A stretch of 64,000 nucleotides of DNA from Agromyces hippuratus (lineage in GTDB: Bacteria; Actinomycetota; Actinomycetes; Actinomycetales; Microbacteriaceae): positions 682,001-746,000 of the forward strand of contig NZ_JACCFI010000001.1 in assembly GCF_013410355.1 (NCBI RefSeq), read 5' to 3'. This document shows positions 1 through 7,076 of this stretch, piece by piece. The position numbers and the translations under genes are program-made. The notes below the pieces were generated by a model. The model had not been told where the DNA came from, searched no databases, and worked only from the letters and a program-made list of their open reading frames with translations. Position 1 is the first letter of the stretch, and every line of letters begins with the position of its first letter.

Positions 1-110
1 ACCACTGTTCTCCGATGACCGGTGGGTCGGTTGGATCAGTGAATGTGTGGCGACCGGCCCCCTCCCACCCATCCGCCATGCGGGCAGTTGCCTTGGTTGC
101 GTATCCAGCA

Positions 111-614
111 CTAGATATCGAAACGGGCGCCTTCGCGCCGTGATCGCCGGGCGGCGAGTAGCAGGAGAACGAATGTTCCGGGAGGGACGAGTGCGAGAAG
201 CGCCCACCAGCCGGACAGGTTCGAATCGTGCAGCCGCCGAACCGCGACGGTGAACCCCGGGACGACGGTGATGATGATCCAGATCCCCGCGAACAACAGA
301 GAGATCGAGGCCAGCGGTGAGCTGGGCGCCACGGTGGCCGGCAGGGTGAACAACTCGATGTTCGCGAAGAGCCACGAGCCGAACGGCCCGACACGGAAGG
401 TCGGTTGTGGGGTCTTGCCCGAGACGAGCGCGGGGATCAGGAACTGGGTCGTTCCGAGCACGATGACGTTGACGAGCATCCACCACCAGTACTCGCTGCG
501 GCTCGCGCGGCCCCTGATGCGGAAAGCGCCCGCCATGAACCGGCCCATTGCCTGCGGCAGCGACGCTCCTGGCCGCGGGAATGCGTGTGTGGCGGATACA
601 CGGGCGTAAGTCAC
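111..614 (-). CDS. DUF805 family membrane protein
   Basis: This is a small integral membrane protein of 167 residues whose function is unknown for the family. The DUF805 hallmarks are visible: GRASRSEYWWW just before the first membrane segment (about residues 35-62), and RRLHDSNLSGWWALL between the second (about 100-123) and third (about 137-155). The GTG at 614 is chosen because a TAACAT box sits six bases upstream, which fits a leaderless transcript. An internal ATG at 548 would give a length closer to typical DUF805 proteins. The gene stands alone and no partner is obvious. Confidence 0.75.
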   Translation of the reverse strand: MTYARVSATHAFPRPGASLPQAMGRFMAGAFRIRGRASRSEYWWWMLVNVIVLGTTQFLIPALVSGKTPQPTFRVGPFGSWLFANIELFTLPATVAPSSPLASISLLFAGIWIIITVVPGFTVAVRRLHDSNLSGWWALLALVPPGTFVLLLLAARRSRREGARFDI

Positions 615-919
615 AAGCCGATGTTAGGGGACGGCCGGTCGCTTGTTCGGGTTTCCACACAGCACGGTTCTGGCGCACCACGACTACTTTCGTGAGCATT
701 GGAAGCGCTTTCTCGCAGTCGGCGATGTAGGCACAGGGGAGGGGCGAACTGCTCGTACTGACACCTGTCGTCCGGCCAAACAGGAACCGCGGTTTCGTGC
801 TTCGGCGTCGGCGTGCTGACCGCAGTGGATGCCGGAGTCTCGACAGACGAGAATCGAGTGCACATCGGTTCGAACCAGATCGACCCAACCCCACCAGCCT
901 CGGCACTTGCGTCGGGGAA
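615..919. other. intergenic stretch, possible coding remnant
   Basis: No convincing gene is visible in these 305 bases. A plus-strand frame is open from 762 to 923 and ends in a TAG inside the next gene's stop region. It reads like a protein tail (Gly/Val/Thr rich, then Asp-Asn-Arg) but has no good start or ribosome binding site. It may be the 3' end of a lost gene. Confidence 0.25.
621..626 (-). promoter_or_regulatory. -10 box, leaderless
   Basis: TAACAT lies six bases before the GTG at 614 and decides that start. Confidence 0.5.
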
Positions 920-1393
920 CTAGTCGGGGAACTCGAACGTGGCGCCGTCGCCGGCGAATGAGGCTACCTTGATGGTGAATTCACGTTCCTCCTTGCAATA
1001 CACGACGAAGGCATCCGTAGCGGTCGCGCCGGGCTCCAGGGTCGTCGGGAACTCGCCGACCGCATATCCTCGGTACTCCGTCGTAACTGTGCCCGCGGGT
1101 CCGCCGAAAGGAAGATCCCACTCGATTGAATCTGCACCGTTGAAGACCGAGAGGTCGTTCGGGCTGAACTCGATCACCGTAGTGCTCACATTCTCGATCT
1201 GCACCCCAACTCCGCAATAGCCATCTGAATACCTGATCTCTTCCGCCGAAATGCGGAGATTCTCGGTCGTCTCGACCTCTGCGTCCGACGACAGGTTCAA
1301 TTCGAACATGCTGCACCCCGCCAGCAGCCCTAAGGAAACGAACCCGCCAACCAACCCAACCGAGGTTCGCGCCACCGGAAGTCTTCGCGACAT
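920..1393 (-). CDS. predicted lipoprotein, hypothetical
   Basis: A 157-residue secreted lipoprotein of unknown function. The N-terminus has basic residues (MSRRL), a hydrophobic stretch and a lipobox LLAGC with the lipidated Cys at 27. The mature part is acidic and looks beta-rich, with two further Cys residues that could form a disulfide. The start at 1393 is preferred over an upstream in-frame ATG at 1510 because it places the signal peptide correctly and has TACGCT six bases upstream. No domain family is recognised. A second unrelated lipoprotein lies divergently at 1598. Confidence 0.75.
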   Translation of the reverse strand: MSRRLPVARTSVGLVGGFVSLGLLAGCSMFELNLSSDAEVETTENLRISAEEIRYSDGYCGVGVQIENVSTTVIEFSPNDLSVFNGADSIEWDLPFGGPAGTVTTEYRGYAVGEFPTTLEPGATATDAFVVYCKEEREFTIKVASFAGDGATFEFPD

Positions 1394-1399
1394 GTCCCG

Positions 1400-1405
1400 A
1401 GCGTA
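1400..1405 (-). promoter_or_regulatory. -10 box, leaderless
   Basis: TACGCT lies six bases before the ATG at 1393. Confidence 0.55.
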
Positions 1406-1585
1406 TCGATCAACCGTCGTACTGAAGTCACCTATCGGAACCCCACAAAGCTCGCTCCGGCGGGGCGGCATTCGGCTGCGTCGTGTTCGAGATGAGCATG
1501 ATCGCCCCATTTCGGAGGGCGAGATCGGGCCGGCGAAGTTACCACAACAGGGGCGTCCCGGACGTTCGGACTCTCGGCTGAGCCT

Positions 1586-1591
1586 TACGCT
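1586..1591 (+). promoter_or_regulatory. -10 box, leaderless
   Basis: TACGCT lies six bases before the ATG at 1598, the same hexamer as for the divergent gene at 1393. Confidence 0.55.
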
Positions 1592-1597
1592 AACCGG

Positions 1598-2161
1598 ATG
1601 CGTCTCTCCGCTCGGTCGGTCATTGTCGGAATCGGCACCACAGTCCTCGCTCTTACGCTTGTCGGCTGCACAAGCCTCCCAGGTCCGGCCGCGACGGTGT
1701 CAACGGCCCCTCCCCGCAATGCCGTCACTCCGACCCCTGAGGCGAGCACCGCACCCGTAGCGGAGCTCGCGGGCTGCGACACCGCGCTCGACGACGCTGG
1801 CAACGCCGATCTCGCTGCGACGAATCTCACACCGGTCGACTTCGCATTCCAGAACTGGGACTATCCGCTGCTCGCTGACTTCGCGGCCGACGGTGTGGTC
1901 TGCAAGTGGGCCGGCGGCGGCGATGTATTCGTCGTCATCGGCCAGCTGGCGATGGATGAGGCGAATTGGGAGACAACGCAAGCCGAGCTCGAGGCGGCCG
2001 GCTACCAGCAGGACAACGCCGGTGGAGTCGACGGGTTCACGAACGGACCGGACGGTGAAGATGAGAGCTATCCGTCGCGCGGATTCGCCTGGCGCGACGG
2101 CATCCTCTACTACGCCAGCTATCCCGGCATTCTTGAGTTCATCCCGGCGTTCCAGATCTGA
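1598..2161 (+). CDS. predicted lipoprotein, hypothetical
   Basis: A 187-residue lipoprotein with a signal peptide (MRLSARS, hydrophobic core) and a lipobox LVGC placing the lipidated Cys at 24. A Thr/Pro/Ala-rich linker (about 25-50) leads to an acidic globular domain with Cys pairs near residues 60 and 102. The domain resembles generic actinobacterial cell-surface lipoproteins, but I recognise no named family. Downstream DNA is intergenic and carries a 24-bp repeat. Confidence 0.75.
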   Translation: MRLSARSVIVGIGTTVLALTLVGCTSLPGPAATVSTAPPRNAVTPTPEASTAPVAELAGCDTALDDAGNADLAATNLTPVDFAFQNWDYPLLADFAADGVVCKWAGGGDVFVVIGQLAMDEANWETTQAELEAAGYQQDNAGGVDGFTNGPDGEDESYPSRGFAWRDGILYYASYPGILEFIPAFQI

Positions 2162-2212
2162 CTGTTGGACCCCACGTGAGCGCCGCGCGGCCGGGGGAGG
2201 AGGCTCGGCAGA

Positions 2213-2236
2213 TCCTGCATTTTCTGCAAGTAGGGG
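2213..2236 (+). repeat. 24-bp repeat, copy 1, left of proS remnant
   Basis: The motif begins TCCTGCA, continues TTTTCTGCA and ends GTAGGGG. It matches copy 2 at 2804-2827 at 22 of 24 positions in the same orientation. Each copy contains an inverted TGCA...TGCA dyad. Confidence 0.6.
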
Positions 2237-2263
2237 CGCTATCACTGAACTTCGCGCTGCCGG

Positions 2264-2269
2264 TAGCGT
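2264..2269 (+). promoter_or_regulatory. -10 box of proS remnant
   Basis: TAGCGT lies six bases before the ATG at 2276. The promoter survives although the gene is broken. Confidence 0.5.
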
Positions 2270-2275
2270 GGCCCA

Positions 2276-2616
2276 ATGGCAGACAGCAGTCGGACGAGCG
2301 TGCTCACTTCCCAGCAGGATGATTTTCCCCGCTGGTACCAGGACGTCTTGGAGAAGGCCGAACTGGCTGAGAACGTTCCGGTCCGCGGCACGATGGTGAT
2401 CCGACCGTATGCCTACGGGCTGTGGGAGCGGATGCAGGCTGAGGTTGACGGTCGCATCAAGGCGACCGGCGCCGAGAACGTCGATCTGCCCCTGTTCATC
2501 CCACAGTCCTACCTGGAACGGGAGCCGAGCATGTCGAAGGTTTCAGCCCCGAACTTGCCGTAGTCACGCACGCGGGCGGTAAGGAGTTGTCTGAGCCGGT
2601 CGTCGTGAGGCCAACT
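2276..2616 (+). pseudogene. proS: truncated, frameshifted prolyl-tRNA synthetase fragment
   Basis: This is the N-terminal quarter of a class II prolyl-tRNA synthetase of the roughly 470-residue archaeal/eukaryote-like (type 3) form. The reading starts with DFPRWYQDVL and contains RGTMVIRPYAYG and LPLFIPQSYL. At about 2524-2526 one G is missing (GAG-CC where GAG-GCC is expected). The reading frame therefore ends at 2563, but the next frame continues with EHVEGFSPELAVVTHAGGKE and EPVVVRPT up to 2616. There homology stops just before the motif 2 region (RPTSET). All catalytic motifs downstream are lost, so it cannot be active. A functional proS must lie elsewhere. The fragment sits between two 24-bp repeats beside dif. 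Confidence 0.85.
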
Positions 2617-2640
2617 GGGAGTGTGAGCCGGCGCCGCATC

Positions 2641-2718
2641 ATGCGAGCAGTTCTGGTGCTCGTAGGCGTGGCGCTGGTCGTGATCGCCGTGGTTACGTGG
2701 TCGATGTACCTGTCGTAG
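2641..2718 (+). CDS. 25-residue single-pass membrane peptide
   Basis: The peptide starts MRAVLVLVGVALVVIAVV and ends in WSMYLS. It is one membrane helix preceded by a basic RRR stretch. It lies in the same frame as the shifted proS remnant, so it could be read through from it, initiated alone, or be the tail of another lost gene. No clear ribosome binding site is present. Confidence 0.3.
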   Translation: MRAVLVLVGVALVVIAVVTWSMYLS

Positions 2719-2803
2719 CCGCTGAGCCCGAAGGCAACGTCAGCCTTACTCGCGCGTCGATGAAGGAGGGTTGCCCCAAGTCGACGAGCTGGGTCGTGCC
2801 AGT

Positions 2804-2827
2804 TCCTGCAATTTCTGCAGGTAGGGG
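2804..2827 (+). repeat. 24-bp repeat, copy 2, beside dif
   Basis: This second copy of the 2213-2236 motif starts 591 bases after copy 1. Here the dyad is cleaner, with CCTGCA and TGCAGG arms on the minus strand around GAAAT. It ends seven bases before the dif site. Confidence 0.6.
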
Positions 2828-2834
2828 ATTACCA

Positions 2835-2862
2835 ATCCGACATAATGTGCATTATCGGCTAC
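2835..2862. other. dif: dif site (XerC/XerD recombination site)
   Basis: The 28-bp site has the 11-6-11 layout of chromosome dimer resolution sites. The left arm is ATCCGACATAA, the centre TGTGCA and the right arm TTATCGGCTAC. Read on the minus strand it follows the published actinobacterial dif consensus closely, with CCGATAAT, then ACATTATGTC. XerC and XerD bind the arms and FtsK activates exchange at the terminus. An element integrated at dif could also leave such a site, but no XerCD-type recombinase or second copy is seen in the window. The site therefore probably marks the chromosomal terminus. Confidence 0.88.
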
Positions 2863-3177
2863 AACCCCGGAGTGCCATCGAACGCTCAACCAATGCGAAT
2901 GTTCCCCCGGAGAAGCGTCAGCAAACGCAAACCGACCGTATCTGCTGTCCATGCGATCCGCTGCGTCGTTGCGTCAGTGAGAATGCGCTTAGGGAAAAGC
3001 ACGAATACCTCAGTTACCGGCTCGGGTGCTAGATACGCGAGACGCTTCGTCGACACTCGTCGCGATGACCGGCTTGCCGAGGTCTCGCCATTGAGCATTA
3101 CGAGCTGGAGCGCTCCTGGTTCACTGCAAGAAACGGACTACATCATCCGTTTGTATACGTTGGCAGACCGCTGCATC
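2863..3177. other. non-coding stretch after dif
   Basis: An open plus-strand frame runs through here from inside dif, but its composition is not protein-like and it has no ribosome binding site. I see no gene, RNA or repeat. Confidence 0.5.
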
Positions 3178-3183
3178 TACGCT
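3178..3183 (+). promoter_or_regulatory. -10 box, leaderless
   Basis: TACGCT lies six bases before the GTG at 3190 and decides that start. Confidence 0.55.
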
Positions 3184-3189
3184 CGAGTC

Positions 3190-3723
3190 GTGATCGACTT
3201 CCTGATTGTTGTGAACGGCGTTCCGGGTGCGGGCAAGACGACATTGGCCGGTTCGCTCGCTCGAGAACTCGCGGTTCCTCTGATCGCGAAGGATGCGATC
3301 AAGGAAGCGCTGAGCGACGCGATGAACGGCTCGCTGCCGACGTCGCAGCTTGGAGCGGTCGCCGCTGAGAACGTCTGGGCGATCGCAAGGATGCTCAGCG
3401 GAACGGTGATCGTCGAATCCTTCTGGGCGGCAGGTCGAGACGACTCGCATTTTCGTCGCGGCTTCGAGGCGCTGGCGGCACCGCGCGGCGTCGAGATCTG
3501 GTGCCATACATCGCATGACGTTGCACGGGAGCGATTCCTCACGCGTGATCGCCACGCTGCGCATTCCGATGCTGGGCGCCTTCCAGAGTGGGAGCTGCTC
3601 AGTTCATCCGCAGCTCCCATCACAGGCCTGCCCGTGATGTCGGTTGAGACGACCACGGCGGTGGACGTGCCGCTATTGGCGGCGACGCTGAGGGAGCACA
3701 TCGCGCCCGGGGCCTTGAGATGA
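3190..3723 (+). CDS. AAA/zeta-toxin-like P-loop kinase
   Basis: A 177-residue small-molecule kinase or ATPase of the AAA_33 / chloramphenicol-phosphotransferase-like group. A Walker A motif GVPGAGKTT is at residues 10-18. A basic cluster RFLTRDRH (about residues 117-124) fits a lid domain. Substrate is unknown. Candidates are antibiotics, sugars or nucleotides. A longer frame reaching upstream into dif exists, but the GTG at 3190 is preferred because a TACGCT box lies six bases before it and the P-loop follows immediately, as in relatives. No antitoxin-like partner is adjacent, so a toxin role is not supported. Confidence 0.7.
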   Translation: MIDFLIVVNGVPGAGKTTLAGSLARELAVPLIAKDAIKEALSDAMNGSLPTSQLGAVAAENVWAIARMLSGTVIVESFWAAGRDDSHFRRGFEALAAPRGVEIWCHTSHDVARERFLTRDRHAAHSDAGRLPEWELLSSSAAPITGLPVMSVETTTAVDVPLLAATLREHIAPGALR

Positions 3724-3842
3724 TCACAGATGTGGCGAACGATCATCTCTCGCTTCAGAAACGGTCGGACGTAGTCCGGGACGTCAATTGTCGATGAACA
3801 GGACGCCGCCGAGATACGCCCGCTCGGGCCCTCGTTCGCCCA

Positions 3843-4229
3843 TCACGACTCTTCCGAAGGCCAGATCAGCCGTTGGATGGTTGCCGGAACGTCGAAGTGG
3901 TGAACGGCACTCGCCATCACGATGAAGATCACGTCGAGGAATCCGCAGACGGCCACGATCCCCCACAAGAACGGATGCATCGTCAGCGCGAACACGATCC
4001 CGACGACTACGAGCGCAGAGCAGAACACGACGCTGAGTACCGAGCCGCGACGCCCGAGGGGACCGAGCAGGAAGTCTCTGCGAACCTCGGTCGTGATCAT
4101 GGTTCTGGCGAGTTTGAACTCGGTCTCCGACCAGTTGCTTCCGTCCCACCATCGCAGCATGTCGCCGGCCAACGGGTCGACGTCTCAACCCGGCGCGGCC
4201 GCGTAGTGCGGCGGTGGAGGCGGATGCAT
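3843..4229 (-). pseudogene. DUF2510 membrane protein with Trp-to-stop mutation
   Basis: From the ATG at 4229 the frame reads MHPPPPPHYAAAPG, then TGA at 4187-4185, then DVDPLAGDMLRWWDGSNW and two membrane segments (FCSALVVVGIVFALT and FLWGIVAVCGFLDVIFIVMA). DUF2510 proteins carry a PGW.xDP...RWWDG..W signature, so the TGA replaces the conserved Trp codon TGG by one base. If translation restarted, a TTG at 4172 could give a 109-residue product lacking half the motif. A sequencing error is the main alternative. The gene is divergent from the sensor kinase at 4347. Confidence 0.7.
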
Positions 4230-4346
4230 GAACGAGAAGATGGCAGATCGGCGTACCCTCGGAAGCACTGAAGCTGCTGAGAGCACTCCCCGCGCGGTGT
4301 CCTCCTTCGGGATGAGATTGCCGGTTCGTCTGGAGGACATCGCGTT

Positions 4347-5654
4347 GTGGCTGATTCCGGAGCCGCGACCGGGCCATACGTTTGCCCTGTGGATCTGAAA
4401 CCGTCTCCCCCGAACCGGCTCGTTCTCCTCGCCCCGGCGGCAGGCACGGCCTACATCGTCCTGTGGTGGATCGCCGAGGCCGGACACCTCGGGAACGCCC
4501 CGCTCGGGCCGATCGTGGCCGTGGTGCCGTTCATCGCATTCGGCCTCTCGATCGCGATCTCGCAGAGATGGCCGGCCGCGGCCCTGGGCTTGATCGGTGC
4601 AGTTCTCGTCGTGCAGCTTCTGGTGGAGAGCGCGAGGTTCGGCAACACGAGCTGGCCGGCCTACCTGCCGCTGCTCTACGCGCTCTTCAACATCAGCGCC
4701 TTCGGCAGCCACGTCGTGCATTGGATCTCGCTACCGGTCTCCGGCCTCTACGCGGTGATCGTGACCGTGCTCCTGACTCTGCGCAGCTTCGGCGCAGCTG
4801 AATGGCCGGTGCTGTACTCGCCGCAAGCCGCCCGTGACTACCAGAACGGCGGCGAGTTCGAGGTCGTCGGGATGTTCGCGGCGGGGTGCGTCATCGCGGT
4901 CGGCCTCGCAACCGGCGCGTGGTGTGCCGGGCTGGCCCTTCGTATGGTCACGAAGGTGTACTCGGCTCGCAGGCACGCCCAGGCGCTCGAACGCGATCTC
5001 GCGGCGGTTGAAGACGAGCTGGTCGCCCTGTCGGAACGCGAGCAGCTCGCCCAGGAAGTGCATGACGTGATGGCGCATTCGCTCGCCGTGATCGCCGCCC
5101 AGGCAGATGGAACGCGAATGACGGATGACTCGCTCGCGCCAAGCACGCGGAACGCGCTGAGCACGATCGCGGACACGGCACGCGACGGATTGACCGAACT
5201 CCGCCAGCTCCTGGACTCGAGCCCCCTCCTCGGTGAAGCAGAACGCCCGAAGCTCACCGATCTTCAGGCGCTGTTGGATCGAGTCCGCGGCGCGGGGCTC
5301 GATTGCGAGTATGCCGAGCACGGCGAGAGCAAGCCCCTCTCCCCCATCCAGCAGTTGAGCGTCTTCCGAATCGTGCAGGAGGCGCTCACGAACGCGGTCC
5401 GGCATGCCGACACCGACGGCTCCACGACGGTCACGTTGGACTGGAGAGGGCCCGGATTGGCGCTCCTGATCGCGACACCGGCCTCCGCCACGGGTGCGAC
5501 TCGCCCGGGCCGCGGCATCCGCGGCATGCAGGAACGCGCGCAGATCGCCGGCGGCTGGCTCACCGCCGCCGTCGATGAGGGAGACGCGTTCATCGTCAAC
5601 GCGTACATCCCCGTCGACGAGCCCACCAGGCTCGCGGTCGAGGCCGTCGCATGA
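4347..5654 (+). CDS. two-component sensor histidine kinase (DesK/NarL class)
   Basis: A 435-residue membrane kinase that should autophosphorylate and pass phosphate to the regulator at 5651. About five to six hydrophobic segments fill residues 25-200. A coiled linker (210-230) leads to the HisKA_3 box EREQLAQEVHD with the phospho-accepting His at 239. The ATP-binding domain shows an N box (QEALTNAVRHA, Asn 349) and a G box (GRGIRGMQERA, about 389). The GTG at 4347 has GGAGG ten bases upstream. No extracellular sensor domain is evident, so the signal may be sensed in the membrane. The stop overlaps the regulator start by four bases, implying translational coupling. Confidence 0.9.
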   Translation: MADSGAATGPYVCPVDLKPSPPNRLVLLAPAAGTAYIVLWWIAEAGHLGNAPLGPIVAVVPFIAFGLSIAISQRWPAAALGLIGAVLVVQLLVESARFGNTSWPAYLPLLYALFNISAFGSHVVHWISLPVSGLYAVIVTVLLTLRSFGAAEWPVLYSPQAARDYQNGGEFEVVGMFAAGCVIAVGLATGAWCAGLALRMVTKVYSARRHAQALERDLAAVEDELVALSEREQLAQEVHDVMAHSLAVIAAQADGTRMTDDSLAPSTRNALSTIADTARDGLTELRQLLDSSPLLGEAERPKLTDLQALLDRVRGAGLDCEYAEHGESKPLSPIQQLSVFRIVQEALTNAVRHADTDGSTTVTLDWRGPGLALLIATPASATGATRPGRGIRGMQERAQIAGGWLTAAVDEGDAFIVNAYIPVDEPTRLAVEAVA

Positions 5655-6304
5655 GTGAACCCATCCGGGTCGCCATCGCAGACGACCACGTGCTGTTCTG
5701 CGCGGGCATCGAGATGATCATCCGGTCGCAGACGGATCTCGAGTTCGCCGGCACCGCGCACGACGGCGACGACATCGTCACCCTTGCCACCGAGGTGCGC
5801 CCCGACGTCATCCTCATGGACATCCGGATGCCGAGGGCTGACGGCATCACCGCCACGCGGAAGGTGCTGATCGAGTCCCCCACCTCCCGGGTCATCGTGC
5901 TGACGACGCACCAACGACAGGAGGCGGTCGCGCACGCGATCGACGCCGGCGCACATGGCTTCCTCATGAAGGACGCCCGACCCGAACTACTCCTGGCCGC
6001 GATTCGCACCGTGCACGAAGGAAACTCCGTCTACGCACCCTCCACCACGCTCGCGCTCATCCGCGACCTCACGCCGTCGGCGCGCGTCGAGCCGGATCAG
6101 CAGGCGATCGCGGCGCTGACGGCCCGAGAACGCGAGGTCTACCTCCTCGCAGCACGCGGACTCTCGAACGCCGACATCGCCGAGTCCGCGTACATCAGCG
6201 AAACGACCGTCAAGTCGCACATCTCGAGCATCCTGGCGAAGCTTGAGCTCGCATCCCGGCTGCAGGTCGTCGCCCACGCATACAATCACCGCCTCGTTCA
6301 GTGA
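5651..6304 (+). CDS. NarL/FixJ response regulator, LuxR-type HTH
   Basis: A 217-residue DNA-binding regulator paired with the kinase at 4347. The receiver domain (about 5-120) has the acidic pair D11/D12, phospho-acceptor D57 in LMDIRMPRADG, and Lys107. The C-terminal LuxR domain (about 150-212) contains LTAREREVYLLAARGLSNAD and the recognition helix ISETTVKSHISSIL. The ATG overlaps the kinase stop (ATGA). Targets cannot be told from sequence. The small peptide at 6316 and the membrane protein at 6462 are immediate downstream candidates. Confidence 0.92.
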   Translation: MSEPIRVAIADDHVLFCAGIEMIIRSQTDLEFAGTAHDGDDIVTLATEVRPDVILMDIRMPRADGITATRKVLIESPTSRVIVLTTHQRQEAVAHAIDAGAHGFLMKDARPELLLAAIRTVHEGNSVYAPSTTLALIRDLTPSARVEPDQQAIAALTAREREVYLLAARGLSNADIAESAYISETTVKSHISSILAKLELASRLQVVAHAYNHRLVQ

Positions 6305-6315
6305 GGAAGTCCGCC

Positions 6316-6405
6316 ATGACCGACCCTGCGATCGAACTGCCGCCGACCGAACCGATCGACATCACGGCATACCTGCCCGACCCGTACGACGAACCATCCG
6401 CGTAG
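6316..6405 (+). CDS. 29-residue acidic Pro-rich peptide
   Basis: A short frame beginning MTDPAIELPPTEPIDITAYL follows the regulator stop by eleven bases, with GAGGAAG upstream. It would be an acidic, proline-rich, soluble peptide. The coupling to the two-component operon and the fair ribosome binding site support translation, but no homology is recognised. Confidence 0.35.
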   Translation: MTDPAIELPPTEPIDITAYLPDPYDEPSA

Positions 6406-6449
6406 AAATGGATCGCGAAACTGCCGAACGGGCTGGACTGCAGGAGCCC

Positions 6450-6455
6450 TAGACT
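6450..6455 (+). promoter_or_regulatory. -10 box, leaderless
   Basis: TAGACT lies six bases before the ATG at 6462. Confidence 0.55.
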
Positions 6456-6461
6456 GCCGAC

Positions 6462-6680
6462 ATGAGCGACCTCCCACCGGACATGGATGCGAGCGGCTGG
6501 CTGACGCTCGGCATTGTCGCAGTCGCGCTCGTCGCAGGCGGCTTCATCGCAAGCTGGCTGAAGAAGCGACGGAGCAGGACCTCGAGCAGCACGTCGACGC
6601 AGACGGATGCCGAGGTCGCTCGCCAGCACGCGATCGACGAGGCGGAACGACTCACACGCAACCCGCGGGAGCGCTATTAG
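6462..6680 (+). CDS. small single-pass membrane protein
   Basis: A 72-residue protein with one membrane helix (about residues 13-33, WLTLGIVAVALVAGGFIASW), then a basic KKRRSR stop-transfer signal and a charged Ser/Thr/Glu/Arg-rich cytoplasmic tail. It has its own leaderless promoter. Function is unknown. It resembles generic small membrane proteins of Microbacteriaceae. Confidence 0.6.
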   Translation: MSDLPPDMDASGWLTLGIVAVALVAGGFIASWLKKRRSRTSSSTSTQTDAEVARQHAIDEAERLTRNPRERY

Positions 6681-6741
6681 GCCCTGTTGCCAATCCTCAT
6701 CGCCGGAGCTGATCGGCGTTGTCTGCGGCTACTTTGGAGCG

Positions 6742-6870
6742 CGGCATCCGAACGTCGTCGAGCGCTGCTTCAACTCACTCAAGCAGTGCGTGCGTTCGAT
6801 CAGTGGGCGCTGCGAACGGCGCCGGCCGTGTGGGCCGCGGCAATCGCTTCGCTGTGCGACCGTTCGCCGG
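6742..6870 (+). mobile_element. IS5-family transposase 3' remnant
   Basis: One frame encodes RHPNVVERCFNSLKQ (6742-6786), the C-terminal DDE motif block with the catalytic Glu seen in IS5/IS427-type transposases (NVVERCFNRLKQ). After a small deletion and frameshift the neighbouring frame continues RAFDQWALRTAPAVWAAAIASL, matching the RYDK...AAI tail of the same enzymes. The rest of the transposase and terminal inverted repeats are not visible. It is an old, inactive scrap. Confidence 0.6.
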
Positions 6871-6988
6871 GGATCGATGCGTCGTGATCACCCGGGAGTC
6901 GTCGAGCACGTCGCGCTCGCACGACGAGGAAGACCGTGGCGCACGCGATCATGACGCCGAAACCCGCAAGCCAGAACACCAGTTCCAT
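6800..6988 (-). CDS. 62-residue membrane protein
   Basis: A small protein with one N-terminal membrane helix (MELVFWLAGFGVMIACATVF) and a basic, hydrophilic tail. AAGGAG lies seven bases before the ATG, so translation is plausible. The C-terminal half lies antisense to the transposase remnant, so the original tail may have been replaced by insertion-sequence DNA. Function is unknown. Confidence 0.5.
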   Translation of the reverse strand: MELVFWLAGFGVMIACATVFLVVRARRARRLPGDHDASIPGERSHSEAIAAAHTAGAVRSAH

Positions 6989-7076
6989 GTCGATCTCCTT
7001 ATTGGCGCGAGCCTATCCCATCGCGCGGCACAAGCGGAGGTGAATCTCCGCGAGCGCTCCCCCGCTCGGCGACGTC

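Noticed and set aside
2845..3189. A 115-codon N-terminal extension of the P-loop kinase, beginning inside dif
   Set aside because: It overlaps the recombination site, lacks a ribosome binding site and looks non-coding. A leaderless box marks the GTG at 3190.
3190..3723. Zeta toxin of a toxin-antitoxin pair
   Set aside because: No small antitoxin gene lies upstream. The region between dif and the gene appears non-coding.
4185..4187. TGA as a selenocysteine codon in the DUF2510 gene
   Set aside because: The family has Trp, not Cys, at this position, and no SECIS-like hairpin follows.
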